DNA of 64,000 nt from Rothia endophytica (GTDB lineage: Bacteria; Actinomycetota; Actinomycetes; Actinomycetales; Micrococcaceae). The position numbers and the translations under genes were made by a program. Of the stretch, positions 26,427-36,624 are shown piece after piece (the stretch's first letter is position 1; each line of letters begins with the position of its first letter). The stretch is taken from NCBI RefSeq assembly GCF_928381505.1, contig NZ_CAKMSJ010000008.1, positions 59,084 through 123,083 of the forward strand, written 5' to 3'. Under the pieces are notes generated by a model. That model saw only the letters and a program-made list of their open reading frames with translations. It did not search any database and had not been told where the DNA came from.

Positions 26427-27278
26427 CTACTTTTCCCACACCCGAAAACGGCTGAAAAACTTTTCCCGGATTTCTTGAGGGCTAGGCTGGTGCCCCAGCT
26501 CCATGGCTAGATGGTCTCTGTTGACTCTAAGAATGCTGAGCAGAACCCTAGCTTTTCCCCGTAGACCTTGAGCGTGCTTGAACCGTGCTCTCCACTTAAG
26601 ATGAATGGGTGTCTCTTCTGACACCGATTTCCATAGAAGGTAATCCGGGTGCTTGTTGAATTGCTCTAACTCACCAAGCGCTGCTGCGAAGGCTAATTCA
26701 GCCCCCAGTTCAGGCACGCGATCCCTCATTGCTTGCCAGTCTGCAGACGTTAGAGAGCTGTGCAAATGGTTGATGTCAGAATTGATCTGGGCTGCAGATC
26801 GGGCGCCGTGAACTACAACAAATATCCTGGAGTCAACCAAGGATGGTAGAAAACAGGGATAGTGAGCGATTTCGCGTATCCTGCGCTTCTGCCAGAGCAT
26901 CTCAAAGACAGAGCCTTGAGCATCCCCGATTCCAGGAAAATAACGGTGAATATCGGCCAGACCCCACGAGCCGTGATAAAGAGTCATGGCATGCTCGAAG
27001 ATAGAACCTGTCTCAAAGTGGGCCATAATCTCCCACCCATCTGCTAAGGCCGCATCCACAAGCCGGTCCAAGTGCTCTGGGCGCACTAAAATATCTACAT
27101 CTGTGCTGTTTCTACCGGAGTAATAGACCTCCTCAGCGAAAGCGTAACCCTTAATGTGCAAGACATCTATGTGGTTGCGCTCAGCTAAATGCTGGAAGTA
27201 AGCATGTGACAACTGCATACGGATCGGTAGAGGCATATCAGTGCCCTCGGAAGGTGAAGAAGCGGGGTTATCAGACAT
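26427..27278 (-). CDS. nucleotidyltransferase-fold protein (NTP_transf_5 type)
   Basis: A 283-residue protein. LHIKGYAFAEEVYYSG followed by RNSTDVDILVRPEHLDRLV is the K-G, R-x3-D-x-D core of the minimal nucleotidyltransferase family found in polysaccharide and sugar-antibiotic loci. Downstream come IFEHAMTLYHGSWGLADIH and LVDSRIFVVVHGARSAAQI. The metal-binding D-x-D appears intact. The first ATG has a weak ribosome site; ATG 27236 (residue 15) with GAGGG upstream is an alternative start. It pairs with the PqqD-like gene in one transcription unit. Its substrate is unknown. Confidence 0.72.
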   Translation of the reverse strand: MSDNPASSPSEGTDMPLPIRMQLSHAYFQHLAERNHIDVLHIKGYAFAEEVYYSGRNSTDVDILVRPEHLDRLVDAALADGWEIMAHFETGSIFEHAMTLYHGSWGLADIHRYFPGIGDAQGSVFEMLWQKRRIREIAHYPCFLPSLVDSRIFVVVHGARSAAQINSDINHLHSSLTSADWQAMRDRVPELGAELAFAAALGELEQFNKHPDYLLWKSVSEETPIHLKWRARFKHAQGLRGKARVLLSILRVNRDHLAMELGHQPSPQEIREKFFSRFRVWEK

Positions 27279-27323
27279 GGCGCCTAGTACATCTCAAAAG
27301 CAGATAAGTAAGTGGTTACAGTT

Positions 27324-27357
27324 TATGCCAGCTTGCTCGTGGAGCATAGCTGGCATA
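27324..27357. repeat. strong hairpin between kinase and nucleotidyltransferase genes
   Basis: The arms TATGCCAGCT and AGCTGGCATA pair perfectly, and the inner TGCTC-GTG-GAGCA continues the stem with one bulged base. It sits after the kinase stop on the minus strand. There is no T-run on that side, so it may act as an mRNA stabiliser or processing site rather than a standard terminator. Confidence 0.55.
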
Positions 27358-27400
27358 GACAGAGATAGACCTGAGGTCTTATGAAGGACGAAGCTGAGGG

Positions 27401-28822
27401 CTAAATTTCAGATTTGGCCTTCTTTTTAGCAGAGCGCTTGCTCCCCTTTTTTGTTTTTTCGTCCTGGCCGTAGTAGCTGGCGTAGGCCCCATTGGAACTG
27501 TATGCAAAACCGTAGTAGGAGTTGCCCAGACCGGTGCGAGGCGCACGGTTAATGACCAGGCCAAGAATGCTGGCTTGGACAGCCCGCAAGTTCTTAGCTG
27601 CTTCAGCCAAGTTCTCTTTACGGGTTTTGCCGACAGTACCGACGAGTACAACACCGTCAACAGCAGTGGACAACAGGGCGGCATCGGTAACTGGAAGTAC
27701 CGGCGGGACGTCAATCACCACAGTGAATTCTTGTGATAGCTCGTGAATGAGCTTGCGCATTTTATCTGAACCTAGGAGCTCTGAAGGGTTCGGGGGAATG
27801 CGTCCAGCTGGAAGGATGAACAGCTGCGTATCTTCGAACTCTCGCACCGCATCTGCCAATTCAACCTGGCCAGCCAGCACCTGAGTAAGGCCCACCTTTG
27901 AATCAACCTTGAACTTCTTAGCGATGGTGGGACGGCGTAAGTCAGCGTCAATAATGACGGTGGGCTGACCAGCATCTGCTAAAGCGCGAGCGAGTGAGGC
28001 AGAGACGGTTGACTTACCTTCACCGGGTTCTGCAGAGGTGACGATTATCGAACGAGGAGGATTATCTACGTTGACGAAGCGCAGGTTGGTGCGCATCTGG
28101 CGGATGGCTTCCTGCGAGATATGGTCATTCTTAGCGTGCAGAATGTTCTCTTCGCTGAGTTCTTCCGAAACCGGTAGAACGCCAAGCACGCCCGCATCAG
28201 CGGCTTTGGTGGCGTCATCGCGAGTGCGGAGCTTAGTGTCTACTGTGCGGCGTAGCATCACAGCGGCCAAAACTAGCGCGAACCCTAAGCCAGCTCCTAT
28301 CAAAATGAGTTTAGCTGTATCGGGGCTTATGGGGGAGGGGTTAAGAGTCGCATCCTCGAGTGGAATCACCCTGACTGAGCTAGACCCTTCAAAATCGTTG
28401 ACAACCTTAGCCACTGCTTCTAGGGAGCTATTAGCAAGCGCCTGGGCAGCTTCGGGGCTAGAGGCAGTCGCTGAGACGTTAATCAGAGCGGAGTTTGTGT
28501 CCACGTTGGCGTTGAGATTGCCCTGAATCTCGCCACGAGTAAGGTTGAGCTCAGGGTTGGCTGCAATAATCTCATCAGCAACAGCAGAGCTCTTGATAAG
28601 CGAAAGGTAAGCATTGGCTTTTTCTTTAGCTGCAGCTGAGCCAGAAATGACATCATCGATACCACTGCCTTCACCTACGGTTACATAACCGGTAGAGGAT
28701 GAAGCGTAGACGCGGGGCTGTAGCAAGGAATACCCGAAGCCGAGGAGGGCGCCGACAAGCAGGCCGATGAGTAAGAGTTTGAGATTGGCGCGCAACATGC
28801 GCAGAAAATCAAGGATGGTCAT
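27401..28822 (-). CDS. Wzz-type chain-length protein fused to BY-kinase (tyrosine autokinase)
   Basis: A 473-residue membrane protein. There is a hydrophobic segment at 15-33 and another at about 171-190, enclosing the Wzz region. The cytoplasmic BY-kinase follows: SAEPGEGKST at 263-272 (Walker A), VIIDADLRRP at 289-298 (Walker A') and FTVVIDVPP near 367 (Walker B). The tail has six tyrosines (Y436, Y437, Y441, Y447, Y450, Y451), the usual autophosphorylation cluster, and ends in a lysine-rich stretch. It is a single-chain kinase as in Gram-negative Wzc, rather than the split pair of firmicutes. It likely controls polymer length and export; the phosphatase at 9128 is the likely partner. Confidence 0.9.
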   Translation of the reverse strand: MTILDFLRMLRANLKLLLIGLLVGALLGFGYSLLQPRVYASSSTGYVTVGEGSGIDDVISGSAAAKEKANAYLSLIKSSAVADEIIAANPELNLTRGEIQGNLNANVDTNSALINVSATASSPEAAQALANSSLEAVAKVVNDFEGSSSVRVIPLEDATLNPSPISPDTAKLILIGAGLGFALVLAAVMLRRTVDTKLRTRDDATKAADAGVLGVLPVSEELSEENILHAKNDHISQEAIRQMRTNLRFVNVDNPPRSIIVTSAEPGEGKSTVSASLARALADAGQPTVIIDADLRRPTIAKKFKVDSKVGLTQVLAGQVELADAVREFEDTQLFILPAGRIPPNPSELLGSDKMRKLIHELSQEFTVVIDVPPVLPVTDAALLSTAVDGVVLVGTVGKTRKENLAEAAKNLRAVQASILGLVINRAPRTGLGNSYYGFAYSSNGAYASYYGQDEKTKKGSKRSAKKKAKSEI

Positions 28823-28975
28823 AGAAACCTATATCTAGTGCAGGTGAGGGGGATATATTAGTCATTGATTTTATCAGTGAGGAGCGCCGACAGGGAGAGG
28901 GGTCTTTGAACGATTGAACACAGTCGGTACGCCTTGGTGCCCTAATCGGAGGGAGATTGGAAAATCTCTGACCGG

Positions 28976-29836
28976 TTACTTCAGGAGATTGAGTAAGTAC
29001 TGACCGTAGCCACTCTTGATGAGAGGCTGCGCAATCTCTTCAAGCTGTTCGTCACTAATCCAACCCATGCGCCACCCAATTTCTTCAGGCGAACCAATGG
29101 AGAGCCCTTGCCGAGCCTGGACGGTGCGGATAAAGCTAGTAGCGTCAGCCAATGAATCGAAGGTGCCGGTATCGAGCCAAGCGGTGCCACGGGGGAGCAC
29201 TTCTACCTGCAGTTTGCCCTGTTCAAGGTAGACCCTATTGAGATCGGTAATCTCTAGCTCCCCGCGGGGTGAAGGCTCAATGTTCTTGGCGTACTCAACA
29301 ACATTGTTGTCATAGAAATATAGCCCAGGAATAGCGTATTCACTCTTGGGCGCCTCAGGCTTCTCTTCAATGGTGATTGCATTGAAGTTCTCATCAAATT
29401 CGACAACGCCGTATGCGGTCGGGTCAGCTACACGGTAGCCAAAGACTGCTGCGCCGTCGACATCGCTGTATTTACGCAACTGATTACCCAGGCCAGGCCC
29501 GTAGAAGATATTGTCGCCCAGGACAAGTGACACGGAGTCCTGGCCGATGTGCTCTTCGCCCAGGAGGAACGCCTGCGCGAGCCCGTCGGGGGAGGGCTGT
29601 ACGACGTAGGAGAAGTTGACGCCGAACTGTGAACCGTCGCCCAGCAAACGCTGGAACTGAGCTTGATCCTGCGGGGAAGTAATGATGAGGATGTCTTGAA
29701 TCCCAGCCAACATCAGCGTTGAGATGGGGTAGTAAATCATCGGCTTGTCATAAACCGGGGTGAGCTGCTTGCTAATGCCTAATGTGATGGGGTGAAGGCG
29801 TGAGCCTGTGCCACCCGCGAGTAGAATTCCCTTCAT
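28976..29836 (-). CDS. rmlA: glucose-1-phosphate thymidylyltransferase
   Basis: First step of dTDP-L-rhamnose synthesis, glucose 1-phosphate plus dTTP to dTDP-glucose. The 286-residue protein has the N-terminal [20 protein letters not shown], then [23 protein letters not shown] and [15 protein letters not shown], all canonical RmlA blocks. The length is normal. The gene is divergent from rmlB with 81 bases between, so the two probably share a promoter region. Its product feeds RmlB and RmlCD next door. Confidence 0.95.
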   Translation of the reverse strand: MKGILLAGGTGSRLHPITLGISKQLTPVYDKPMIYYPISTLMLAGIQDILIITSPQDQAQFQRLLGDGSQFGVNFSYVVQPSPDGLAQAFLLGEEHIGQDSVSLVLGDNIFYGPGLGNQLRKYSDVDGAAVFGYRVADPTAYGVVEFDENFNAITIEEKPEAPKSEYAIPGLYFYDNNVVEYAKNIEPSPRGELEITDLNRVYLEQGKLQVEVLPRGTAWLDTGTFDSLADATSFIRTVQARQGLSIGSPEEIGWRMGWISDEQLEEIAQPLIKSGYGQYLLNLLK

Positions 29837-29908
29837 CCTTTTATTGTGGCATGAATGGCAGTGTTTTCACCCCCAAGCCGCAGCAATAAACACCGTGATG
29901 TACCTTAG

Positions 29909-30915
<1,007 letters not shown>

Positions 30916-30916
<1 letters not shown>

Positions 30917-32328
30917 TGCCCAAGAACTTGACTGTTCGTAGCACTGATATTCCTGGGTTGCTGGTTATTGATATACCTCAGCACGGCGATAACCGTGGCT
31001 GGTTTAAGGAGAACTGGCAGCGCGAGAAAATGGTTGCCGCTGGCCTGCCTGATTTTGGCCCTGTGCAGAATAATATTTCCTTCAACGCTACTGCTGGAAC
31101 AACCCGCGGCATCCACGCTGAACCATGGGATAAGTATGTTTCTGTGGCAACAGGTCGCATCTTTGGCGCCTGGGTTGACTTGCGCGCTGGGGATTCCTTC
31201 GGCGCAACCGTAACCGTGGAACTTGGCCCGGATACCGCTGTTTTTGTGCCCCGAGGCGTCGGTAATTCCTTCCAGACGCTTGAAGACAACACTGCCTATA
31301 CCTATCTGGTGAATGATCACTGGTCAGCAGATGCAGTGGACGGCTACAAGTTCCTTAACCTAGCGGACGAAACGGTGGCGGTGCCCTGGCCAATTTCACT
31401 GGAGAAGGCAGAACTGTCGAACAAAGACAGAGCCCACCCACGCCTTGCCGAAGTAGACCCCCTGCAACCAGCACCTTTGTTAGTGGTCGGCGCTAACGGT
31501 CAGCTGGGGCGTGAGCTCGTACAGCAGCTTGAGGCTAAGAGCACTCCCTACATCGCTGCTACCCGAGAGCAGATTGATTTGGCAGAGCCAAGCGCCTGGG
31601 TGGAGGCTTACCGTTGGCGCTCGCTGCGGGGCATTATTAACGCAGCAGCGTATACCGCCGTTGATGCCGCTGAGACTGAGCAAGGCAGAGCGCAAGCATG
31701 GGCAGCTAACGCGACCGGTGTGGCTGCATTAGCCAGAATCGCTGATGAGGCAGGCATCCCTCTGGTGCATGTTTCTACTGACTATGTCTTTGACGGTAGT
31801 CTGCCTTTTGGCCAGGAGTACACGGTGGATGCCCCTGTAGCACCATTGGGTGTTTACGGTCAGTCTAAGGCTGCCGGTGAAATGGCGGCTCGCAGCGTAG
31901 CGCGACACTACATTGTGCGTACCTCCTGGGTTATGGGGGACGGCAAGAATTTTGTGGACATCATGAAATCATTGGCGGAGCGCGGCGTAGACCCCACAGT
32001 GGTAGCTGACCAGCATGGGCGCCCCACCTTCACCGAAGATCTGGCTGGCGCTGTTCTGCACTTGATCGAAGCAGACTGCGACTACGGCACCTATCATGTG
32101 TCTAACACGGGTGAGGTCATCACCTGGGCCGATCTCGCAAAAACCGTTTTTGAGGCAACTGGCCACAGCCCAGATCGGGTGACCCCGGTGACTACAGAGC
32201 AGTACTTTGCGAAAGCTGAGGTGGCCTCCCCACGGCCCACCAACTCTGCGATGGACCTGTCAAAAATCATTGAAACAGGATTCACCCCCAGGGATCATAA
32301 AAAAGCTTTGATGTCCTATCTCGCTTAG
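30916..32328 (+). CDS. rmlCD: fused dTDP-4-dehydrorhamnose 3,5-epimerase / reductase
   Basis: Two enzymes in one 470-residue chain, a fusion found in Actinobacteria. Residues 1-185 are the cupin epimerase RmlC, with RGIHAEPWDKYVSVATGRIF holding the catalytic histidine region and VFVPRGVGNSFQTLEDN. From about 188 the reductase RmlD begins with VGANGQLGRELVQQL, followed by STDYVFDGS, the YxxxK motif in VYGQSKAAGE and RTSWVMG. Together they convert the RmlB product to dTDP-L-rhamnose. The start overlaps the rmlB stop. The likely use is the rhamnosyltransferase-like GT2 at 13735 or cell-wall linkage. Confidence 0.95.
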
Positions 32329-32526
32329 ATGTGGTTATCCTGCTCTCAGTAGGGCGTCGTGCGGCAGCTCACCAGGTTGTCGGCGGCGTCCTGCCTTGTT
32401 TAAGCCTAAAAAATCAGTAATACTGGAGGGGTTGCCTTCATTGGCAACAAGCCAAGGCAGTGGAATGCTGGCGGGAAACCCCGGTAGGTCCGTAACTGAC
32501 GGTGGCTGGTTAGAAATCGATTTCTG

Positions 32527-32553
32527 GCGCCAGTTCACTCTATAACTTGGCGC
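32527..32553 (+). promoter_or_regulatory. hairpin overlapping a -10-like box in the rplY leader
   Basis: GCGCCA-GTT pairs with AAC-T-TGGCGC (one bulge) around CACTCTAT. The TATAAC at 32541-32546 inside it could be a -10 box. Upstream, GTTGCC-TTCATT-GGCAAC adds a small hairpin. The 256-base gap 32329-32584 holds no other gene that I can see. Confidence 0.35.
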
Positions 32554-32584
32554 ATCATCTCTAACCAACGAAAGGAATGCACAC

Positions 32585-33244
32585 ATGTCAGGTGCAGAAA
32601 AAATTTCAGCTAACGTCCGCGATGACTTCGGCAAGGGCTACGCACGTCGTATCCGCATGGCAGGCAACATCCCCGCCGTCATTTACGGCCACGGCGAAGA
32701 CCCCAAGCACGTAGTACTGCCCGGTCACCAGACCACCCTTGCAGCTCGTACCCCCAACGCTATCTTCGATCTGGACATCGAAGGCACCAGCGTTCTGGCT
32801 ATGGTCAAGGACATCCAGCGTCACCCCATCCGCCCCGAAATCCAGCACATGGACCTTCTGATCGTTAAGCGCGGCGAGCGCGTCGAAATCGAGGTCCCCC
32901 TGCACGTTGAGGGTGAGCCCGTCGTTGGTGCTGTAGCTAACCAGGAAGAAACCGTTCTTCTGGTTGAAGCTGATGCTATCAAGGCACCCGAGTCAATCAC
33001 CGTTAACATCGAAGGTCGCGAAGTAGGCGCACACGTTCTGGCATCAGACGTTGAACTGCCCGCAGACGTAACTCTCGTTGCAGACGCTGAACTGCTGATC
33101 GTCAACATCTCAGAGCCCGAAGAACTTGACGTTCCCGAGCCCGGTGAAGAAGGCGAAAACGCTCCTGAGGGCGACATCGTTGAGGCTACCAAAGAGTCAG
33201 ATCAGGTTGGCGAATCCAACGATTCAGACAACTCAAAGCACTAA
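32585..33244 (+). CDS. rplY: 50S ribosomal protein L25/general stress protein Ctc
   Basis: It binds 5S rRNA. The N-terminal L25 domain (about 1-95) starts with the typical R-x-x-x-G-K-G-Y-A-R-R-x-R-x-x-G-x-I-P-A-V-x-Y-G pattern, spelled here by FGKGYARRIRMAGNIPAVIY. The TL5 C-terminal domain (about 96-190) begins at VEIEVPLHVEGEPV. A long acidic tail (EEGENAPEGDIVEATKESD) closes it at 219 residues. AAAGGA at 32571-32576 precedes ATG 32585. In Mycobacterium tuberculosis it lies next to pth, as here. Confidence 0.95.
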   Translation: MSGAEKISANVRDDFGKGYARRIRMAGNIPAVIYGHGEDPKHVVLPGHQTTLAARTPNAIFDLDIEGTSVLAMVKDIQRHPIRPEIQHMDLLIVKRGERVEIEVPLHVEGEPVVGAVANQEETVLLVEADAIKAPESITVNIEGREVGAHVLASDVELPADVTLVADAELLIVNISEPEELDVPEPGEEGENAPEGDIVEATKESDQVGESNDSDNSKH

Positions 33245-33288
33245 TGCTTTAAAGCACCTGGTGGCGCTCTAAGCCGCAGGTACTAGTC

Positions 33289-33332
33289 AATGCCCGCGCA
33301 CTTGCACCTAAAATGTACAGTGTGCGGGCATT
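33289..33332 (+). terminator. long hairpin after rplY
   Basis: The 14-base arms AATGCCCGCGCACT and AGTGTGCGGGCATT pair with one G-T wobble around a 16-base AT-rich loop. GATATTTTGAG follows. It lies 45 bases after the rplY stop and 18 bases before pth. The weak T-run leaves partial read-through into pth possible. Confidence 0.65.
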
Positions 33333-33349
33333 GATATTTTGAGAGAACC

Positions 33350-33973
33350 ATGAATTTTTTGAGAAAACTTCTTAAGCCGAAAGAGGGCGTTAAAGTGGCT
33401 GATACCTGGTTGATTGTGGGTCTCGGGAACCCGGGTTCCGAGTATGAAAAAACAAGGCACAATATTGGTCAGATGGTGGTCGATCAACTAGCCCGTGAAA
33501 TTGGCGGTTCTTTCAAGAGGCATAAGTCGCGTGCCCAGATTCTCGAGGGACGTTTAGGGATTGGTGGGCCTCGCGTAATTTTGGCAAAGCCGCTCACCTA
33601 CATGAATACCTCCGGTGGACCGGTGGCAGGCCTTGCCCAGTTCTACGGTATCGACCCTGATCATATTATTGCCGTCCACGATGAGTTAGACATCCCTTTT
33701 GACACCGTCAAACTCAAAATGGGCGGGGGAGAAGGTGGGCATAACGGTCTACGCGATATGACCAAGGCCCTGGGCACGAAAGACTACTACAGGGTGCGTG
33801 CGGGCATTGGACGCCCACCGGGACGCATGCAGGTATCAGATTTTGTGCTCAAGCCCTTCAGCTCAACTGAGAGCAAAGAGCTTCCTTTCCTCATCTCGAA
33901 TGCTGCTGAGGCTGTGGAGGTTCTCATCAAGCAGGGCCTCCTCGATGCTCAGCAGAAATTCCACGGAGCCTAG
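33350..33973 (+). CDS. pth: peptidyl-tRNA hydrolase
   Basis: It recycles peptidyl-tRNA released from stalled ribosomes. The family core begins LIVGLGNPGSEYEKTRHNIG (catalytic N and H) at about residues 22-41. KPLTYMNTSGGPV, the catalytic aspartate in VHDELDIPFD and GGGEGGHNGLRDM follow. The 207-residue length is normal, with a 15-residue N-terminal extension. ATG 33350 is preceded by GAGAGAACC. It is probably co-regulated with rplY but separated from it by a hairpin. Confidence 0.95.
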   Translation: MNFLRKLLKPKEGVKVADTWLIVGLGNPGSEYEKTRHNIGQMVVDQLAREIGGSFKRHKSRAQILEGRLGIGGPRVILAKPLTYMNTSGGPVAGLAQFYGIDPDHIIAVHDELDIPFDTVKLKMGGGEGGHNGLRDMTKALGTKDYYRVRAGIGRPPGRMQVSDFVLKPFSSTESKELPFLISNAAEAVEVLIKQGLLDAQQKFHGA

Positions 33974-34085
33974 TTCTCCTTCCTGCTCCTCTAGAAAGCC
34001 GCACCTAACTACCATTTTTCTCAGCTGCGGAATAGGCTATAAAAGTATGCCGTTATAGAGGCAGAGCTATAGAAAGGGTAGACAC

Positions 34086-35387
34086 GTGGCAACCGATTAC
34101 CGTACCTCACCCGGTGTACCGCTTACCGACGATTTGGTGCGCGAACTCCGCAAAGACTTCCCCATCCTGGAGCGCACCGTCAACGGGAGCCCTCTCACCT
34201 ACCTTGACACTGGCGCCACCAGCCAAAACCCCCTGCAGGTACTAGATGCCGAGCGAGACTACTACCTCGGAGCCAACTCAGCGGTTCACCGAGGAGCTCA
34301 TACACTCGCCGTCGATGCAACAGACGCTTTCGAGGACGCCCGTCGTACCGTAGCAGGTTTCATCAATGCTACAGAAACAGAACTTGTCTGGACTTCTAAC
34401 GCCACAGAAGCTCTCAACCTGCTCACCTACAGCTTCGCCAATGCCTCACAAGGTATAGGTGGCCAGGCTGCTGCCCAATTCGCATTGGGGGAGGGGGATG
34501 AAATTGTCACCACCGAGCAAGAGCACCATGCCAACATCATCCCCTGGCAGATTTTAGCTGAGCGCACGGGAGCCACTCTGCGGCACATCCCTGTAACCAA
34601 TGAGGGGCTCATCGACTATGAAGCTGCTCAGACTGTTATCGGTGACCGCACCCGCGTCCTTGCCTTTACCCATGTCTCCAACGTCGCCGGTTCGGTGACC
34701 GATGTCGATCTTATGGTCTCACTGGCCCGTAAGGTCGGTGCGATTACTGTGCTGGATGCCTGCCAGTCAGTGCCTCACATGCCGGTGGACATAAAGAAAT
34801 TGGACGTCGACTTCGCGGCCTTCTCTGCTCATAAGATGCTAGCTCCCACGGGCATCGGAGCGCTCTATGGCAAAAATGAGCTGTTGGAAGCTATGCCTCC
34901 CTTCCTCACCGGCGGTTCAATGATTACCAAAGTGACCATGAACGAAGCCCAGTGGATGCCTGCTCCCATTAAGTTTGAGGCCGGCACCCAACGCGTCTCT
35001 CAGGCTGTAGCATGGGCAGCTGCTGTGCGCTACCTGGAGCACCTAGGCATGGATCAGGTGCATGCCTGGGAGTCCCACCTAGGGCAGCTCTTGGCCGAGG
35101 GGATCTCTGAAATTCCAGGTATTCGTCTCATCGGTCCAGCTGCAGGCCAGCCCCGAGCAGGTCTTGCCGCCTTCCACGTTGAAGGCGTGCACCCTCACGA
35201 TGTAGGCCAACTCCTCGACGAAAAAGGCATCGCGGTAAGAGTCGGGCACCACTGTGCCCAGCCTCTACACCGTGCCCTGGGGATCACCGCCTCCACGAGG
35301 GCTAGCGCCTACATCTACAACACCGCAGAAGACGTTGAGCGGTTCTTGAAACAGCTATCAACCGTGCGTGCATACTTCGGTTATTAA
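34086..35387 (+). CDS. sufS: SufS cysteine desulfurase
   Basis: A PLP-dependent enzyme (433 residues) that takes sulfur from cysteine for Fe-S clusters. LTYLDTGATSQNP lies near the N-terminus. EHHANIIPWQ precedes the cofactor pocket. AFSAHKMLAPTGIGALYG holds the Schiff-base lysine, and VRVGHHCAQPLHRALG carries the active-site cysteine that receives the persulfide. GTG 34086 follows GAAAGGG. SufU, its sulfur acceptor, is 76 bases downstream. This is a two-gene module, unlike the larger sufBCD operon usual in related genomes; the other suf genes are not in the window. Confidence 0.93.
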   Translation: MATDYRTSPGVPLTDDLVRELRKDFPILERTVNGSPLTYLDTGATSQNPLQVLDAERDYYLGANSAVHRGAHTLAVDATDAFEDARRTVAGFINATETELVWTSNATEALNLLTYSFANASQGIGGQAAAQFALGEGDEIVTTEQEHHANIIPWQILAERTGATLRHIPVTNEGLIDYEAAQTVIGDRTRVLAFTHVSNVAGSVTDVDLMVSLARKVGAITVLDACQSVPHMPVDIKKLDVDFAAFSAHKMLAPTGIGALYGKNELLEAMPPFLTGGSMITKVTMNEAQWMPAPIKFEAGTQRVSQAVAWAAAVRYLEHLGMDQVHAWESHLGQLLAEGISEIPGIRLIGPAAGQPRAGLAAFHVEGVHPHDVGQLLDEKGIAVRVGHHCAQPLHRALGITASTRASAYIYNTAEDVERFLKQLSTVRAYFGY

Positions 35388-35463
35388 CAACAAAACCCCG
35401 GGGTTAGAGCACCAGCTGATACCCCCTAATTTCTTACCCCCTTGAATCAATACAGGAGAATCA

Positions 35464-35916
35464 ATGAGCGGCCTTGAACAGCTCTATCAACAAATTATTC
35501 TCGAGCACTCCAAGCAGCGTACCGGAGAAGGCCTGATTGAGGCCGAAGGTAGGCGCGCTGCAAGCAACCACCAGTACAACCCCACCTGCGGCGACGAAAT
35601 CAACCTGAGAGTAATCCTCAAAGACCAAGAACAGGTCATCGAGTCAGTTTCCTGGGAAGGTGACGGCTGCTCTATCTCAATGGCTGCTGCCTCCGTCCTC
35701 TCGGACATGGCACCCGGTATGACAACTCAGGAATTTCAAGCACTAGTTGATGACTTTCGCGAAATGCTGCGCTCACGCGGCACCGCCGAACCAGATGAAG
35801 AAGTACTGGGCGATGCAGCTGCCTTTGCCGGTGTTTCTAAGTTCGTAGCACGTGTGAAATGCGCTATGCTCTCATGGGTCGCTGCCGAAGAGGCTACTAA
35901 AGAAGCAGCTGCATAG
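35464..35916 (+). CDS. sufU: SufU Fe-S cluster assembly sulfurtransferase
   Basis: A 150-residue zinc-binding partner of SufS that accepts its persulfide sulfur. The three conserved cysteines and the aspartate are in NPTCGDEINL, GDGCSISMAAASVL and VKCAMLSW, the Cys/Asp set that binds zinc in Gram-positive SufU. The length matches the family. Spacing from sufS and a strong terminator after it indicate a sufS-sufU operon. Confidence 0.92.
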   Translation: MSGLEQLYQQIILEHSKQRTGEGLIEAEGRRAASNHQYNPTCGDEINLRVILKDQEQVIESVSWEGDGCSISMAAASVLSDMAPGMTTQEFQALVDDFREMLRSRGTAEPDEEVLGDAAAFAGVSKFVARVKCAMLSWVAAEEATKEAAA

Positions 35917-35933
35917 CACCTAACCAGACTGAT

Positions 35934-35972
35934 AAAAACCCTGCCTGCACCCCGGTCACTGGCAGGGTTTTT
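35934..35972. terminator. terminator after sufU
   Basis: AAAAACCCTGCC pairs with GGCAGGGTTTTT around a 15-base loop, ending in a T-run. It is symmetrical enough to work in both directions. Confidence 0.85.
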
Positions 35973-36116
35973 GTTGTCTAAAACACGCTCTGACCTGCAG
36001 TGTCCCCCAAAAAGCTGGCTCAGCTTACTACCCATTCACCTCCCCTTTACCGTACCGTTGAAGAAGACCAAAATACTTCGCGCTCGCACCGTGAAGACCA
36101 ACACCTTAGGGGATTA

Positions 36117-36542
36117 ATGAATATCGGTTACGCCGCAGGCGCTTTCGACCTTTTTCACGTAGGGCACCTCAATGTGCTCCGTGAAGCTAAAAAGAATTGT
36201 GACTACCTCATCGCAGGCGTAGTCTCAGACGAAATGCTAGAACTCACCAAGGGACGCAAGCCCATAGTCCCCCTGGCAGAGCGTATGGAAATCGTTTCTC
36301 ACATCGACTTCGTCGATGAAGTACGCGCCGAAACCGTGGTCGATAAGCTAGAAACCTGGGAACAGGTACGTTTCAACACCTTCTTCAAGGGCGATGACTG
36401 GAAGGGAACTCCCCGCGGCATTGATCTTGAGAACCGCTTCGCCGAGGTCGGCGTAAACGTCGTTTACTTCCCTTACACCGCTCATACCTCCAGCACCAAG
36501 CTGCGCGCCGCTCTAGCTGCGCTTACCCCCGCAGCTGCATAA
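36117..36542 (+). CDS. TagD-like cytidylyltransferase (glycerol-3-phosphate type)
   Basis: A 141-residue protein with GAFDLFHVGHLNVLREAK, the HxGH nucleotide-binding motif, and the C-terminal TSSTKLR in place of the RTEGISTT block of TagD. LTKGRKPIVPLAERMEIV is also canonical. It would transfer CMP from CTP to glycerol 3-phosphate or a related alcohol phosphate. The start is ATG 36117 after TTAGGGG; a longer frame from 36000 has no ribosome site. It stands alone between two terminators. The nearby CDP-alcohol transferase at 43318 makes a shared CDP-activated substrate possible. The C-terminal variation leaves the substrate open. Confidence 0.8.
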   Translation: MNIGYAAGAFDLFHVGHLNVLREAKKNCDYLIAGVVSDEMLELTKGRKPIVPLAERMEIVSHIDFVDEVRAETVVDKLETWEQVRFNTFFKGDDWKGTPRGIDLENRFAEVGVNVVYFPYTAHTSSTKLRAALAALTPAAA

Positions 36543-36566
36543 GCAGAATCTCAATACTCAAGCGTA

Positions 36567-36610
36567 TAAAAGAACCCGGTCAACATTTCAATGTCGACCG
36601 GGTTCTTTTA
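36567..36610. terminator. bidirectional terminator
   Basis: TAAAAGAACCCGGTC and GACCGGGTTCTTTTA form a long stem, continued by ACATT/AATGT with one mismatch. It has T-runs on both strands. It separates the converging TagD-like and DUF2505 genes. Confidence 0.88.
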
Positions 36611-36624
36611 TGCCCAGAAAAGGT

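Noticed and set aside
26117..27278. Possible lasso or other RiPP cluster because of the PqqD-like gene
   Set aside because: No precursor peptide, radical SAM enzyme, asparagine-synthetase-like cyclase, protease or exporter of that class is visible nearby.
36000..36116. N-terminal extension of the TagD-like protein
   Set aside because: Its 39 codons are not family-like, and a good ribosome site (TTAGGGG) precedes the internal ATG at 36117.
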